DNA from: Nostoc edaphicum CCNP1411
GTDB taxonomy: Bacteria > Cyanobacteriota > Cyanobacteriia > Cyanobacteriales > Nostocaceae
Assembly (NCBI RefSeq): GCF_014023275.1
Contig: NZ_CP054698.1
Coordinates: forward strand, 6,099,001-6,163,000
DNA: 64,000 nt
Direction: 5' to 3'
The translations under genes were made by a program, and so were the position numbers. Each line of letters opens with the position of its first letter. Positions within the stretch are counted from its first letter, which is position 1. The notes below the pieces were generated by a model. That model worked only from the letters and a program-made list of their open reading frames with translations. It had not been told where the DNA came from and ran no database searches. Positions 51,822-59,914 of this stretch are shown here, piece after piece.

Positions 51822-52958
51822 ATGGCTCAAGCTCTCGATCAAGTCGATTACGATACTCTCGATGCCGCAAAACGACGCTTCATCGATGCTGCAAAACGCA
51901 CACTTGGTTTTGCAAGCAATTACGGCATTGTCCCCGCGTCGGGTCTGGGAGCAAGTGCTAATGCTTTCAGCTTCAACCTCGCTCCGTTTCTGGAGGCGGG
52001 GGCTAGAGAACTTTCTATGACACTTGTCCCCGAAGGTCTGGGCACCGCAGACGATACCCGCCCTGATGATCTTTCCGAAGAAGAACTTCGACGATTCTGG
52101 TGGAATATTGGGATCAAGATCATCTCGTGTCTGACGAACGACGCTGCAACTTCTGGTATGCAGACTATACTTCTCGGTCTTTATCTGCCGTCGAGTACTC
52201 CTGAAACGATCTTTACCCCCGCTTTCCTTGATGGATTTCTGGATGGAGTGGTTGAGGGGTGCAAACGAGTGGGGTGTGTTTATCTCTCAGGGGAAACTCC
52301 TCAACTAAAAACTAAGATGATTCCAGGGCGGCTCGACATCGCCGGCTCGGTTTTTGGGGTTATGCCGGCTGGTGTCGCTCCCATTGATAGTTCGCGTCTG
52401 GATGCCGGAAATACCATTGTTCTCGTCGAGAGTTCGGGGCCCCATGAGAACGGCTTTACCCCACTGCGAAAGCTCGCTGAGTCACTCCCTGATGGCTATA
52501 GAACAAAACTTCCAAGTGGGCAGGAGTTCTGGGAAGCGATGAATGCTGCGTCGTATCTTTACACGCCTCTTGTACAGGCGGTACTTGGTGAGGGAATTCG
52601 TCCCACGGCGATGGAAAATATTACTGGTCATGGCTGGCAAAAACTGATGCGGTCGGTGAAGCCGCTCCGGTATGTCATTGAAACAATGCTCCCAGTGCCA
52701 GAAATATTTACGTTTGTCGAGGGTCATCTTGAAGGCGGGGCCGAGACGATGCTTTCCGTGTTTAATTACGGTGCAGGATTTGCATTCTATACGGAGTCGG
52801 AGCAGGATGCAGAGAAAATTGTCATGCTTGCAAAAGAACATCAACTCTCGGCTGTGATTGCAGGAAGGGTTGAGGTGTCCCTTAGCCGCGAGGTGGTAAT
52901 AGAACCTCTTGGAGTCACTTTGAAGGGAGATTCTTTTGGGATTGCGCGAGGGGTATAA
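51822..52958 (+). CDS. AIR synthase-related (PurM/ThiL fold) protein
   Basis: A 378-aa protein starting at ATG 51822 ('MAQALDQVDYDTLDAAKRR'); the longer frame from GTG 51780 is encoded by an interspersed repeat. It has the AIR synthase two-domain layout: a first domain with 'NDAATSGMQTILLGLYLPS' and an acidic/Gly segment, and a second with 'DAGNTIVLVESSGPHENGFTPLRKLAESL' and 'ITGHGWQKLMRSVKPLRYV'. The pattern matches PurM (formylglycinamidine cyclo-ligase) relatives, but it is diverged, so its substrate is uncertain. The gene has more GC, and almost no HIP1 sites compared with neighbours, which hints at horizontal acquisition. Confidence 0.8.
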   Translation: MAQALDQVDYDTLDAAKRRFIDAAKRTLGFASNYGIVPASGLGASANAFSFNLAPFLEAGARELSMTLVPEGLGTADDTRPDDLSEEELRRFWWNIGIKIISCLTNDAATSGMQTILLGLYLPSSTPETIFTPAFLDGFLDGVVEGCKRVGCVYLSGETPQLKTKMIPGRLDIAGSVFGVMPAGVAPIDSSRLDAGNTIVLVESSGPHENGFTPLRKLAESLPDGYRTKLPSGQEFWEAMNAASYLYTPLVQAVLGEGIRPTAMENITGHGWQKLMRSVKPLRYVIETMLPVPEIFTFVEGHLEGGAETMLSVFNYGAGFAFYTESEQDAEKIVMLAKEHQLSAVIAGRVEVSLSREVVIEPLGVTLKGDSFGIARGV

Positions 52959-53679
52959 TACAGCCCAAGCGTAGGGCATAGCCCGTCGTAGACATCGCTA
53001 GTTTTCTCCAAGCTTTGTAGACTTACAAAGAAAGGCAGGGGGCAGGAGGAACCCATATTTAAAAACATGTAATTGTAGTAAGGACGCTTTGTATACAGCA
53101 CTTCCGGCAGCTATGAGGTACATCATCCTCAAAGCTGAAAACTATGCTAGGAGAGGGGCAAGAAGAAAAACTGTATTGCATAATAGCGGTAAGCGCTGTA
53201 TCGGGCTACGCGTCTCGATCCAATTCTTTTTTTTTGACTGGGCAATGACCCAGAACTAAAGTTTTCTTCCTTCTGCTTCCTGCCTCCTATGATCGCTAAA
53301 GTCATTACTGGTCAAATAAAAACAGTGTAATCACTGATGTAAATAATATTTTTACACACAATATAGGATTGCATTTTAGGCTTATTAGAGATCATAACTC
53401 TACCAAGACTCTAGTATCTAAGTCATTTACCACAGATGCTATAGGCGTATTTATGAAATTTTGGATGCATTATTTATTACTACTTAAAAGCAAAGTAGTC
53501 CAAAACACCCATGACCACTGAGGTTAAGATTTGCTAACGTAGTCTTAACATATTGAAAAATTTGCTGAAAAAGCTGAGAAAGTAGCAGCCAACACTAAAT
53601 TTTTAGTGCTGGATCTTTCTCATCTGTAGATGTGGCGTTTTAGTGTGTTGAGAATTTATATTTTTATTCAGAGGGGGTT
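52959..53679. other. Gene-free interval with fragments of interspersed repeats
   Basis: No gene. Near 52975-53000 GCGTAGGGCATAGCCCGTCG is a fragment of a repeat found widely in Nostoc genomes, and T-rich and purine stretches follow. The last 100 bp likely hold the promoter of the PHP gene (GAGGGGG 3-10 nt before its ATG). Confidence 0.6.
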
Positions 53680-54366
53680 ATGGCTGTAAATTTGGCCCGG
53701 ACTACTGCTTCCACAGAACTTTTGAAGCAAATATTCCATAACATTGATGCACATAGTTGTCCAAGGTTATTCAACTTTCACATGCACACTGTCTACTCGG
53801 ATGGGAGGTTGCAGCCGAGTGGATTGATGGAACAAGCGATCGCTATTGGTCTAAAAGGGTTAGCCATTACCGATCATCATGGTATTATCGGCTATCAAGC
53901 TGCACTTGCTTGGTTAGAAGACTGGAAGTGGAATAATCCTGGTGAAAGCACTCCTCACCTGTGGAGTGGCGTGGAAATCAATGCCAACCTTTTGGATATA
54001 GAAGTTCATATTTTGGCTTACGCTTTCGGGACAGAACACCCTAGTATGAAACCCTATCTGCAAAGAAGGGCGACTACAGGACAAGAATATCAGGCAAGTA
54101 ACGTGATTGCCGCTATTCATGAAGCTGGTGGATTGGCAGTTCTGGCTCATCCAGCCCGTTACAAGCGATCGCATTTTGACTTAATTCCAGCTGCGGCCGA
54201 TAAGGGTATCGATGGCGTGGAAAGTTTCTACGCCTACAATAACCCTAGCCCTTGGAAACCCAGCATAGTGGAATCAGAACAAGTGCAAAAGTTAGCTGAT
54301 GAATACTTTCTTTTCAATACCTGTGGTACTGATACCCACGGCTTGAGCCTGCTACAACGTTTGTAA
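53680..54366 (+). CDS. PHP-domain metal-dependent phosphoesterase
   Basis: A 228-aa PHP domain protein. The four metal-binding PHP motifs are visible: 'FNFHMHTVYSDG' (His34, His36), 'LAITDHHG', 'HILAYAF'/'LAVLAHPAR', and 'CGTDTHG' near the C-terminus. It resembles YciV/RNase AM-type phosphoesterases that hydrolyse nucleotide 3',5'-phosphates or 5' RNA ends, but is short. The Asp and His of motif IV are intact, so it should be active. GAGGGGG precedes the start. Monocistronic. Confidence 0.9.
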   Translation: MAVNLARTTASTELLKQIFHNIDAHSCPRLFNFHMHTVYSDGRLQPSGLMEQAIAIGLKGLAITDHHGIIGYQAALAWLEDWKWNNPGESTPHLWSGVEINANLLDIEVHILAYAFGTEHPSMKPYLQRRATTGQEYQASNVIAAIHEAGGLAVLAHPARYKRSHFDLIPAAADKGIDGVESFYAYNNPSPWKPSIVESEQVQKLADEYFLFNTCGTDTHGLSLLQRL

Positions 54367-54557
54367 AGATGAATCCATTTTTTTCAACTCTCCTGGTTCA
54401 ATCTGCCAGGAGGTTATTCTATTTTGGATTTTCGTTCAACAAAGGACTATAGCAATACGCTTGGGTTAAGGGCGGCTGGCAAAAATTTTGGGTTTTCGAG
54501 ACGCGATAAATTGCCGTCTCTACAAGTGTTTTGGTCTTATCTGAACTGTATTGAGGA

Positions 54558-55268
54558 CTATAGTCGATTTTTGGTGGGAATCACAATCATTGAAAAATAG
54601 GGTACTTCATCTGGATTAACTTCATCCAGGGGTATGATTCGTTGCTGTGATGTTGATGCCCGCTCAATATATCTTGCCCGTGATGCAAGTCCTAATTTGT
54701 GCAGGATATCCCGCACTTTGGTAAAGTGGCGACCTAGTTTCATAATTGCCGCTGCGTCGGTCATCAGCAGATGTGTAGTCAGTTCTTCTGCTGGTAGTGG
54801 GGCGGGTAGAACGGTGAGAATATCGGTGTAGTAGGTAAAAGGTACACCCAAGGCTACCGGACAAGCCATCAGTGAAGAAACTCCGGGGACAACTTCTGTT
54901 TCGTATTGGTCACATAACCGCGTAAACAGGTACATGAACGAACCATAGAAAAATGGATCGCCCTCACATAGCACTACGACATCTCGACCTGCTGCTAAAT
55001 GGTCGGCGATTGGTTCAATTTCCTTGTCATAAATAGACTTTGCCTTTTCTGGTTCCAAAGCGCGGGGGAGATGAAATAGCACCTCGATTTGATTGCCAGG
55101 AAGATATTGCGCTACGATCGCTCTGGCAATACTTTCTTTATCTGTGGCTGATTGATAAGCTACCACAGGAGCCGCACGTAATAGCCGTAGCGCCTTCAGG
55201 GTTAATAGTTCTGGATCGCCTGGGCCGACACCAATTCCATAGAGACGACCTTTGGGTTTCATGTTCAT
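54558..55268 (-). CDS. cobI: Precorrin-2 C20-methyltransferase
   Basis: A 236-aa SAM-dependent methyltransferase that methylates C-20 of precorrin-2 to precorrin-3A in cobalamin synthesis. The start has the tetrapyrrole methylase motif 'LYGIGVGPGDPELLTLKA', and 'GRDVVVLCEGDPFFYGSFMYLF' and 'EVVPGVSSLMACPVALGVPF' follow. Its ATG overlaps the cobH TGA by 4 bp (ATGA), so it is the last gene of the cobG-cobH-cobI operon controlled by the riboswitch at 57680. Length is normal for the family. Confidence 0.96.
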   Translation of the reverse strand: MNMKPKGRLYGIGVGPGDPELLTLKALRLLRAAPVVAYQSATDKESIARAIVAQYLPGNQIEVLFHLPRALEPEKAKSIYDKEIEPIADHLAAGRDVVVLCEGDPFFYGSFMYLFTRLCDQYETEVVPGVSSLMACPVALGVPFTYYTDILTVLPAPLPAEELTTHLLMTDAAAIMKLGRHFTKVRDILHKLGLASRARYIERASTSQQRIIPLDEVNPDEVPYFSMIVIPTKNRL

Positions 55269-55891
55269 TCTTCCTCCGTTGCCAGGGCGTTAACTGCTGC
55301 TGCCGCGATCGCACTTCCACCGCGCCGACCGTGTAAGGTTAAAAATGGTACATTTCTGCTGTCTGCTGCTAGTGCGGCTTTCGATTCTGCTGCACCGACA
55401 AACCCCACTGGAAAGCCTAAGATAATCGCAGGTTTCGGCGCTCCTGCATCGAGCATTTCTAACAGTCGGAAAAGTGCTGTGGGCGCATTGCCAATTGCAA
55501 TCACTGATCCTTCCAGGTGCGATCGCCATAATTCTAGAGCTGCTGCTGACCTTGTAGTACCCATACGCTGGGCAAGTTCTGGCACTTCTGGCTCGTTGAG
55601 GGTACAGATAACTTGATTGTTTGCAGACAACCGCCGCCTGGTAACGCCATCGGCAACCATCCGACAATCGCATAGAATTGGCGCTCCATTTGCTAGTGCT
55701 GCCCTTGCGGATTGCACTGCTGTTGGTGAATATCCCAAGTCAGTAACAATATCCGTCATTCCACAGGCATGAATGAGACGTACAGCAACTTTTGCTACAT
55801 CTGGTGGCAACACATCTAGGTTCGCTTCTGACCGGATGATTGCAAAGGAATTACGGTAAATTTCGTTGGCATCTCGGATATAGTCGGGCAT
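55265..55891 (-). CDS. cobH: Precorrin-8X methylmutase
   Basis: A 208-aa enzyme that moves a methyl group from C-11 to C-12, turning precorrin-8X into hydrogenobyrinate. The catalytic His is in 'RLIHACGM' (His41). Other family segments: 'GAPILCDCRMVADGV', 'SVIAIGNAPTALFRLLE' and 'AIILGFPVGFVGAAESK', 'LHGRRGGSAIAAAAVNAL'. It lies 55 bp after cobG; this gap holds TTTTGGA heptamers. Co-transcribed with cobI. Confidence 0.96.
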   Translation of the reverse strand: MPDYIRDANEIYRNSFAIIRSEANLDVLPPDVAKVAVRLIHACGMTDIVTDLGYSPTAVQSARAALANGAPILCDCRMVADGVTRRRLSANNQVICTLNEPEVPELAQRMGTTRSAAALELWRSHLEGSVIAIGNAPTALFRLLEMLDAGAPKPAIILGFPVGFVGAAESKAALAADSRNVPFLTLHGRRGGSAIAAAAVNALATEEE

Positions 55892-55946
55892 TAAATTTTG
55901 GATTTTAAATTTTGGATTTTGGATTGATGTATAAAAATCAAAAGGC

Positions 55947-57632
55947 TTAGATTGCCGACTTCTCTAAAAAGTTGGGAATCTTGTTATTCACAAATGATTG
56001 AGGAATAATATTAAATAATTGCTGTAATTGTGTCAGTGCATATCGATTAGCAAATTTCCCAAAGGACTCATCAGAATTTAAACGTCGAATTTTATATACA
56101 TATAGCATCCGCTCTATTAATGCAGGTAGTTCGGCAAAAGTTACATATTGATATAGTTCACGTCCGAATTTATATTTGCTGTCACCAACATAAACGTGAT
56201 ATCCCTCTACAGTTCCATTTTCAGCCTCAATGCTGACGCCGAGGAGAGTAATATCACTCTTGCCATGCTGGGCACAGGATTTTTCGCAGCCAGTGAAGTG
56301 GATATTAACTGAACAATCGAGAGTAACGCGAGTTTTAAGATACTCCGCTAATGTCAACGCATGACTTTTAGTATCCGTAGCCGAAGAGGCGCAACCCTTT
56401 TTACCAGAACAGGCAACTAATGCACTCTTGATGTTGGTTGCTGAGGAATCTAATCCTAAAAAAGCAATTTCATTTTGGACATCAGCAACCCATTGCTGAG
56501 GAATATCTGTCAGGAGCAAATTTTGCCAAGGGGTTAGCCTGAGAGTTCCACTACCATATTTTGCTGCTAAATCTGCCAAACCTCGCATCTGTCTATTCTC
56601 CAATCGCCCAAGGGGCAAGACGACACCAATGTAAAATAAGCCTTGCTGACGTTGGGGATGGATACCAATATGCTGATATTTTTCACCCTTGCCTTGGTCT
56701 ACAGTGTACACACAAGTCGAATTACCCCCCTTAATCCCCCCTTGGAAAGGGGGGAAACTAGAAATACAGTTCCCTCCCCTTTCCAAGGGGAGGGTTAGGG
56801 AGGGGTAAAACTTACGCTTAAACTCAGATGAGTAAACTGTTTCAGACTTGTGTGTACACCGTAGCTTATCTTGGTGGGGGGTTAGGTCTTTTCTTTTTTC
56901 ACTGAATAAAAGCGGGAAAGGTAAACACTGTTCAACTTCCTGGAGATAATTTTCACAACCCAAAGTATTGAGTAACTCTCTCAGACGTAGCCGCCGCTTA
57001 CTTGTAGTATTACTATGAGCTAGATAGACATCCGCCAAAGCTGCTAAGACTGGCAAACATTGCTCTGGTGGTAACAAAATTCCCGTATCGCTGGGCGGTT
57101 GACCCTTCTCGCCTACACTGAGATAGAGGCGAAAGTAAACATTATCGTCAATTAAGACAGCAGCAAAGGCGATATCATTCAAGCGATCGCACACCTGAAT
57201 TATCCCACCACCATCAAAGCAAACGCTAAACTTTGCCGACAGTCCCGAAAGCGCCGGATGTGCAGCAATATAATCATCCCAACTTTGGACAAAAGGGCGA
57301 GTGTCGATTAATTCCTGGGGATCGATACCAGCAGTTGGACTGGTCATAATATTACGGATTTGGTCTACAACAGTATTGCCAGAACCCAATCCCATATCTT
57401 GTAGGTACTTCAAAACCTCAGCATTTATCCCGGTGCGGATTTCACGGACTTGCAGGTTAGCTCGATTAGTCACATCTATATAGCCGCCACCGTGCTGTTC
57501 TGCTATATCTGCGATCGCACGGCACTGCTGACTACTAATAATTCCACCTGGTATTCTAATGCGAGATAATATACCATCTGCGGCGGGAGTAGCATAAAAC
57601 AAGCCAGGACAAGTGGCAAATCCAGAAAGCAA
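55947..57632 (-). CDS. cobG: Precorrin-3B synthase CobG, with in-frame repeat insertion
   Basis: A sulfite/nitrite reductase-like siroheme or 4Fe-4S enzyme that hydroxylates precorrin-3A at C-20 with O2 (aerobic route). A strong ribosome site, GGAAGGAG, lies 7 nt before TTG 57632, giving 561 aa beginning MLSGFATCPGLFY; the frame continues upstream through the riboswitch, but those 46 residues are an artefact. Cluster ligands 'CSGKKGCASS' and 'GCEKSCAQHG' are intact. Between the two halves, about 55 residues are encoded by a palindromic repeat (56699-56864), adding a segment with 'FPPFQGGIKGG'. The loop lies between domains, so the enzyme may tolerate it. Confidence 0.93.
   Translation of the reverse strand: MLSGFATCPGLFYATPAADGILSRIRIPGGIISSQQCRAIADIAEQHGGGYIDVTNRANLQVREIRTGINAEVLKYLQDMGLGSGNTVVDQIRNIMTSPTAGIDPQELIDTRPFVQSWDDYIAAHPALSGLSAKFSVCFDGGGIIQVCDRLNDIAFAAVLIDDNVYFRLYLSVGEKGQPPSDTGILLPPEQCLPVLAALADVYLAHSNTTSKRRLRLRELLNTLGCENYLQEVEQCLPFPLLFSEKRKDLTPHQDKLRCTHKSETVYSSEFKRKFYPSLTLPLERGGNCISSFPPFQGGIKGGNSTCVYTVDQGKGEKYQHIGIHPQRQQGLFYIGVVLPLGRLENRQMRGLADLAAKYGSGTLRLTPWQNLLLTDIPQQWVADVQNEIAFLGLDSSATNIKSALVACSGKKGCASSATDTKSHALTLAEYLKTRVTLDCSVNIHFTGCEKSCAQHGKSDITLLGVSIEAENGTVEGYHVYVGDSKYKFGRELYQYVTFAELPALIERMLYVYKIRRLNSDESFGKFANRYALTQLQQLFNIIPQSFVNNKIPNFLEKSAI
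56699..56864. mobile_element. 166-bp palindromic MITE inserted in frame in cobG
   Basis: The 20-bp ends CTACAGTGTACACACAAGTC (56699-56718) and 56845-56864 are inverted copies with one mismatch. Inside are further palindromic C/G-rich pieces (CCTTGGAAAGG, CCTTTCCAAGG). The reading frame of cobG stays open through it. It matches the class of repeats that encode 'PPFQGGIKGG' peptides in many cyanobacterial proteins. Confidence 0.85.
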
Positions 57633-57659
57633 ATTTAGAACTCCTTCCCCGTGCAACGC

Positions 57660-57860
57660 AGGGAGTAGACGGTGAGTATGTCTTGAGGACATCCTGAGAG
57701 TTGGCATTCTGACTTGGGTGATCCCATCACAGCTGCGGCACAGTCCCGGAATTTCACCGGAGTTTCCCAAATCTCAGCTTTAGTAATTTAGATTTTGTTT
57801 TGGTTATGGATATTAACCAGACATCATCCAGATAATCATCTTACATTACCATAGCCATAA
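57660..57860 (-). promoter_or_regulatory. Cobalamin (B12) riboswitch upstream of cobG
   Basis: The minus-strand leader contains the B12-box elements in the right order: GGGAAACTCCGGTGAAATTC, then CCGCAGCTGTGATGGGATCA, then GTCAGAATGCC. A following CAGGATGTCCTC stretch and the strong ribosome site near 57645 can form the expression platform. Cobalamin binding should reduce expression of cobG-cobH-cobI. The exact 5' end is uncertain. Confidence 0.85.
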
Positions 57861-57934
57861 ATTTTACCTTAGCTTATCCACTGGCGTTTTAGGTGGTTGA
57901 TAGCTACGTTGGTGCGATCGCATGGTGAGTTTTT

Positions 57935-58414
57935 GTTTTTATCCCCTTGCGGGGTAGTGCGATCGGAAAGTTAGGATCGGCAACGATCCAGACTCTTGAC
58001 GTGAAAGAGTTTCCATCCCCTTTCGGGGCGATGCGATCGTAAAGGCAAAGTTTGCCACGGGTAAGGATTATTTATCCATGTCGTTTCCATCCCCTTTCGG
58101 GGCGATGCAATCGTAAAGGTTGCTACAGGCGGCTATTTGCGTCTTACCTCCTCGTTTCCATCCCCTTTCGGGGCGATGTGATCGTAAAGGCGAAGATGGC
58201 ACCATTGTAAAAATGGAAGTTATTAAAGAGTTTCCATCCCCTTTCGGGGCGATGTGATCGTAAAGAAATAATATTTCGGAAAGTACGGATTACGGTGTGA
58301 AGTTTCCATCCCCTTTCGGGGCGATGTGATCGTAAAGACCAGATTTATCTGTGGTTTCTAATGCATATTTTAGATGGAGTTTCCATCCCCTTTCGGGGCG
58401 ATGTGATCGTAAAG
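57935..58414 (-). CRISPR. Orphan CRISPR array, 6 full repeats and 1 degenerate
   Basis: Six copies of a 36-nt repeat (starts GTTTCCATCCCCTTTCGGGG on the + strand) lie at 58009, 58083, 58154, 58230, 58302 and 58379; a degenerate seventh at 57935-57970 has about eight differences. Spacers are 38, 38, 35, 40, 36 and 41 nt. The complement ends GGGGATGGAAAC, so the array is transcribed on the minus strand, with the degenerate repeat at the trailer end and the leader at 58415 onward. Copies 1 and 2 differ from the rest at 1-2 positions. No cas genes are in the window. Confidence 0.97.
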
Positions 58415-58796
58415 AGTTCACTTCTGGAAGCCTTACTGTGAGAGAGTTTTAGACCCCCTAATCGACACACCTCTTGAAAAACACAAAAATTTTTTGAAAA
58501 ATCATCAATTTTGCAGCTTGAAAGGCTTACTGCATAAGGCATCGACACACCTCAACGAGGTTATGCGGTTTTCAAGGTTCGGGCGAGGTGTGTCGATGAG
58601 TTCAACACATTTAGGAAAAAGGTATATTACTTTACCTGTAGTTGTCAATATTTTTTCAAAACCCTTAATAATTGTGGGCAGAAATGTCAAATCTTTTTTT
58701 ACCTTCCTACTCCCTGAAGACGAACTTTTTGTTAGTCTAGGTTAACTGAAAACTCAGCTAACCTAGACAAGAAGGTAGATGATTGTTTCTGGAATC
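58415..58796 (-). promoter_or_regulatory. Leader side of the CRISPR array, with inverted repeats
   Basis: The AT-rich stretch upstream of the first repeat on the minus strand is the presumed leader. CATCGACACACCTC (58540-58553) pairs with GAGGTGTGTCGATG (58585-58598), and a third copy of ATCGACACACCTC stands at 58461-58473. These may be leader-associated motifs or a small palindromic element. No gene. Confidence 0.6.
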
Positions 58797-59282
58797 TTAA
58801 CAATTTTCTCCTGATGTTTCACAAGCGCCAATACTCACCCAACGGCTAGAACCATCTTCCCAATGTTCTTTCTTCCATATTGGCGCATTATGTTTGAGCG
58901 TATCAATAGCATATTGGCAAGCTTCAAACGCCTCACTCCGATGAGGACAACCCACTGCTACTAAAACGCTGATTTCCCCAACTCGCAAACGTCCAACGCG
59001 ATGATAAATCGCTACTCGATTCACATCAGAGGTAGATAAACGAATATCAGCAGCAATTTGATAAAATATCCGCATTGCCATCGGTTCGTAAGCTTGATAC
59101 TCTAAAGCAACCACAGGTTTTCCATCGGTTTGATTGCGAACCATGCCACTCATCACAACCACAGCACCGTTTGCTGGATCATCAGACTTGGTGTAAATTT
59201 CTTCGAGAGATAATGGTGCAAAGGTAATGGCAAAACTATCTTCGGATCTTGGTTTAACAGCAGAGGCTAGTGTAGTCGTCAT
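58797..59282 (-). CDS. moaE: Molybdopterin synthase catalytic subunit
   Basis: A 161-aa MoaE, the large subunit of molybdopterin synthase, which inserts sulfur from MoaD into precursor Z. Family signatures are 'ITFAPLSLEEIYTKSDDPANGAVVVMSGMVRN', 'LEYQAYEPMAMRIFYQI', 'IYHRVGRLRVGEISVLVAVGCPHRSEAFEACQYAID', and the catalytic Lys in 'APIWKKEHWEDG'. The ATG at 59282 is the usual start. Monocistronic here; MoaD is not in the window. Confidence 0.95.
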   Translation of the reverse strand: MTTTLASAVKPRSEDSFAITFAPLSLEEIYTKSDDPANGAVVVMSGMVRNQTDGKPVVALEYQAYEPMAMRIFYQIAADIRLSTSDVNRVAIYHRVGRLRVGEISVLVAVGCPHRSEAFEACQYAIDTLKHNAPIWKKEHWEDGSSRWVSIGACETSGENC

Positions 59283-59619
59283 AACTGCATTGATACTATG
59301 TGGGCTTTTTCTATTCTCTCTGAACTGAGCATTGCTGGTCTATGTTTTATAGCCGTTGTTAATGCTTTTGAACAAAAAAAGGATTTTTTTAGTTTATAAA
59401 TTTTCTTGCCCATTAGGAAAGCAATCAAGGCTTCAAATTCTCTTCTCAGAGTAAAAATGGTTTTATCTGTTAGCGAAAAATAATAATGCCGCAAATCTTC
59501 TAAAATTTACTTAAAATAACCAAATTGCACTGTTATCCTCTTCAATGCATATTATTATAATTAAAGCGGTCAAGTTATCTGCTTGTTCGCGTCTTGAAAT
59601 AATTGGATAGACAAGAGGA

Positions 59620-59816
59620 CTTTTCAAACATCCTCTAAGAGGATGTTTGAAAAGTTTTGGGCGATTGGAAATCGCGGCTACACAAGCAAAGTCCGCCTGC
59701 GCGGACTAACACAAAATCAAGCTTCTTAACCCACATAGGTGGGTTTCGTCTGTGTAGCCGCGACTTCTAGTCGCCAGGGCAAGTAATAATTTAGACTTTT
59801 CAAACATCCTCTAAGA
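59620..59816. repeat. Composite of palindromes and a 116-bp MITE
   Basis: A perfect 35-nt palindrome (59620-59654, arm CTTTTCAAACATCCTCT) is followed by a MITE at 59660-59775 with 25-bp imperfect ends (GGCGATTGGAAATCGCGGCT). The first 21 nt of the palindrome recur at 59796-59816 as a direct repeat. No gene is carried. The rest of 59283-59914 is gene-free. Confidence 0.8.
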
Positions 59817-59914
59817 TATTGATGGCAATCCCCACCTACAGAAAGGGCGATAAATAGACGTTGCTTAGTAACACGAGGACAAGTTGTCATTCAGCAATAG
59901 TTAGGAACAATGTA

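Noticed and set aside
59279..59494. 71-aa minus-strand ORF overlapping the moaE start
   Set aside because: Composition (Lys/Phe/Ile-rich) and the lack of a ribosome site look like AT-rich chance sequence; the 4-bp overlap with moaE is the only support.
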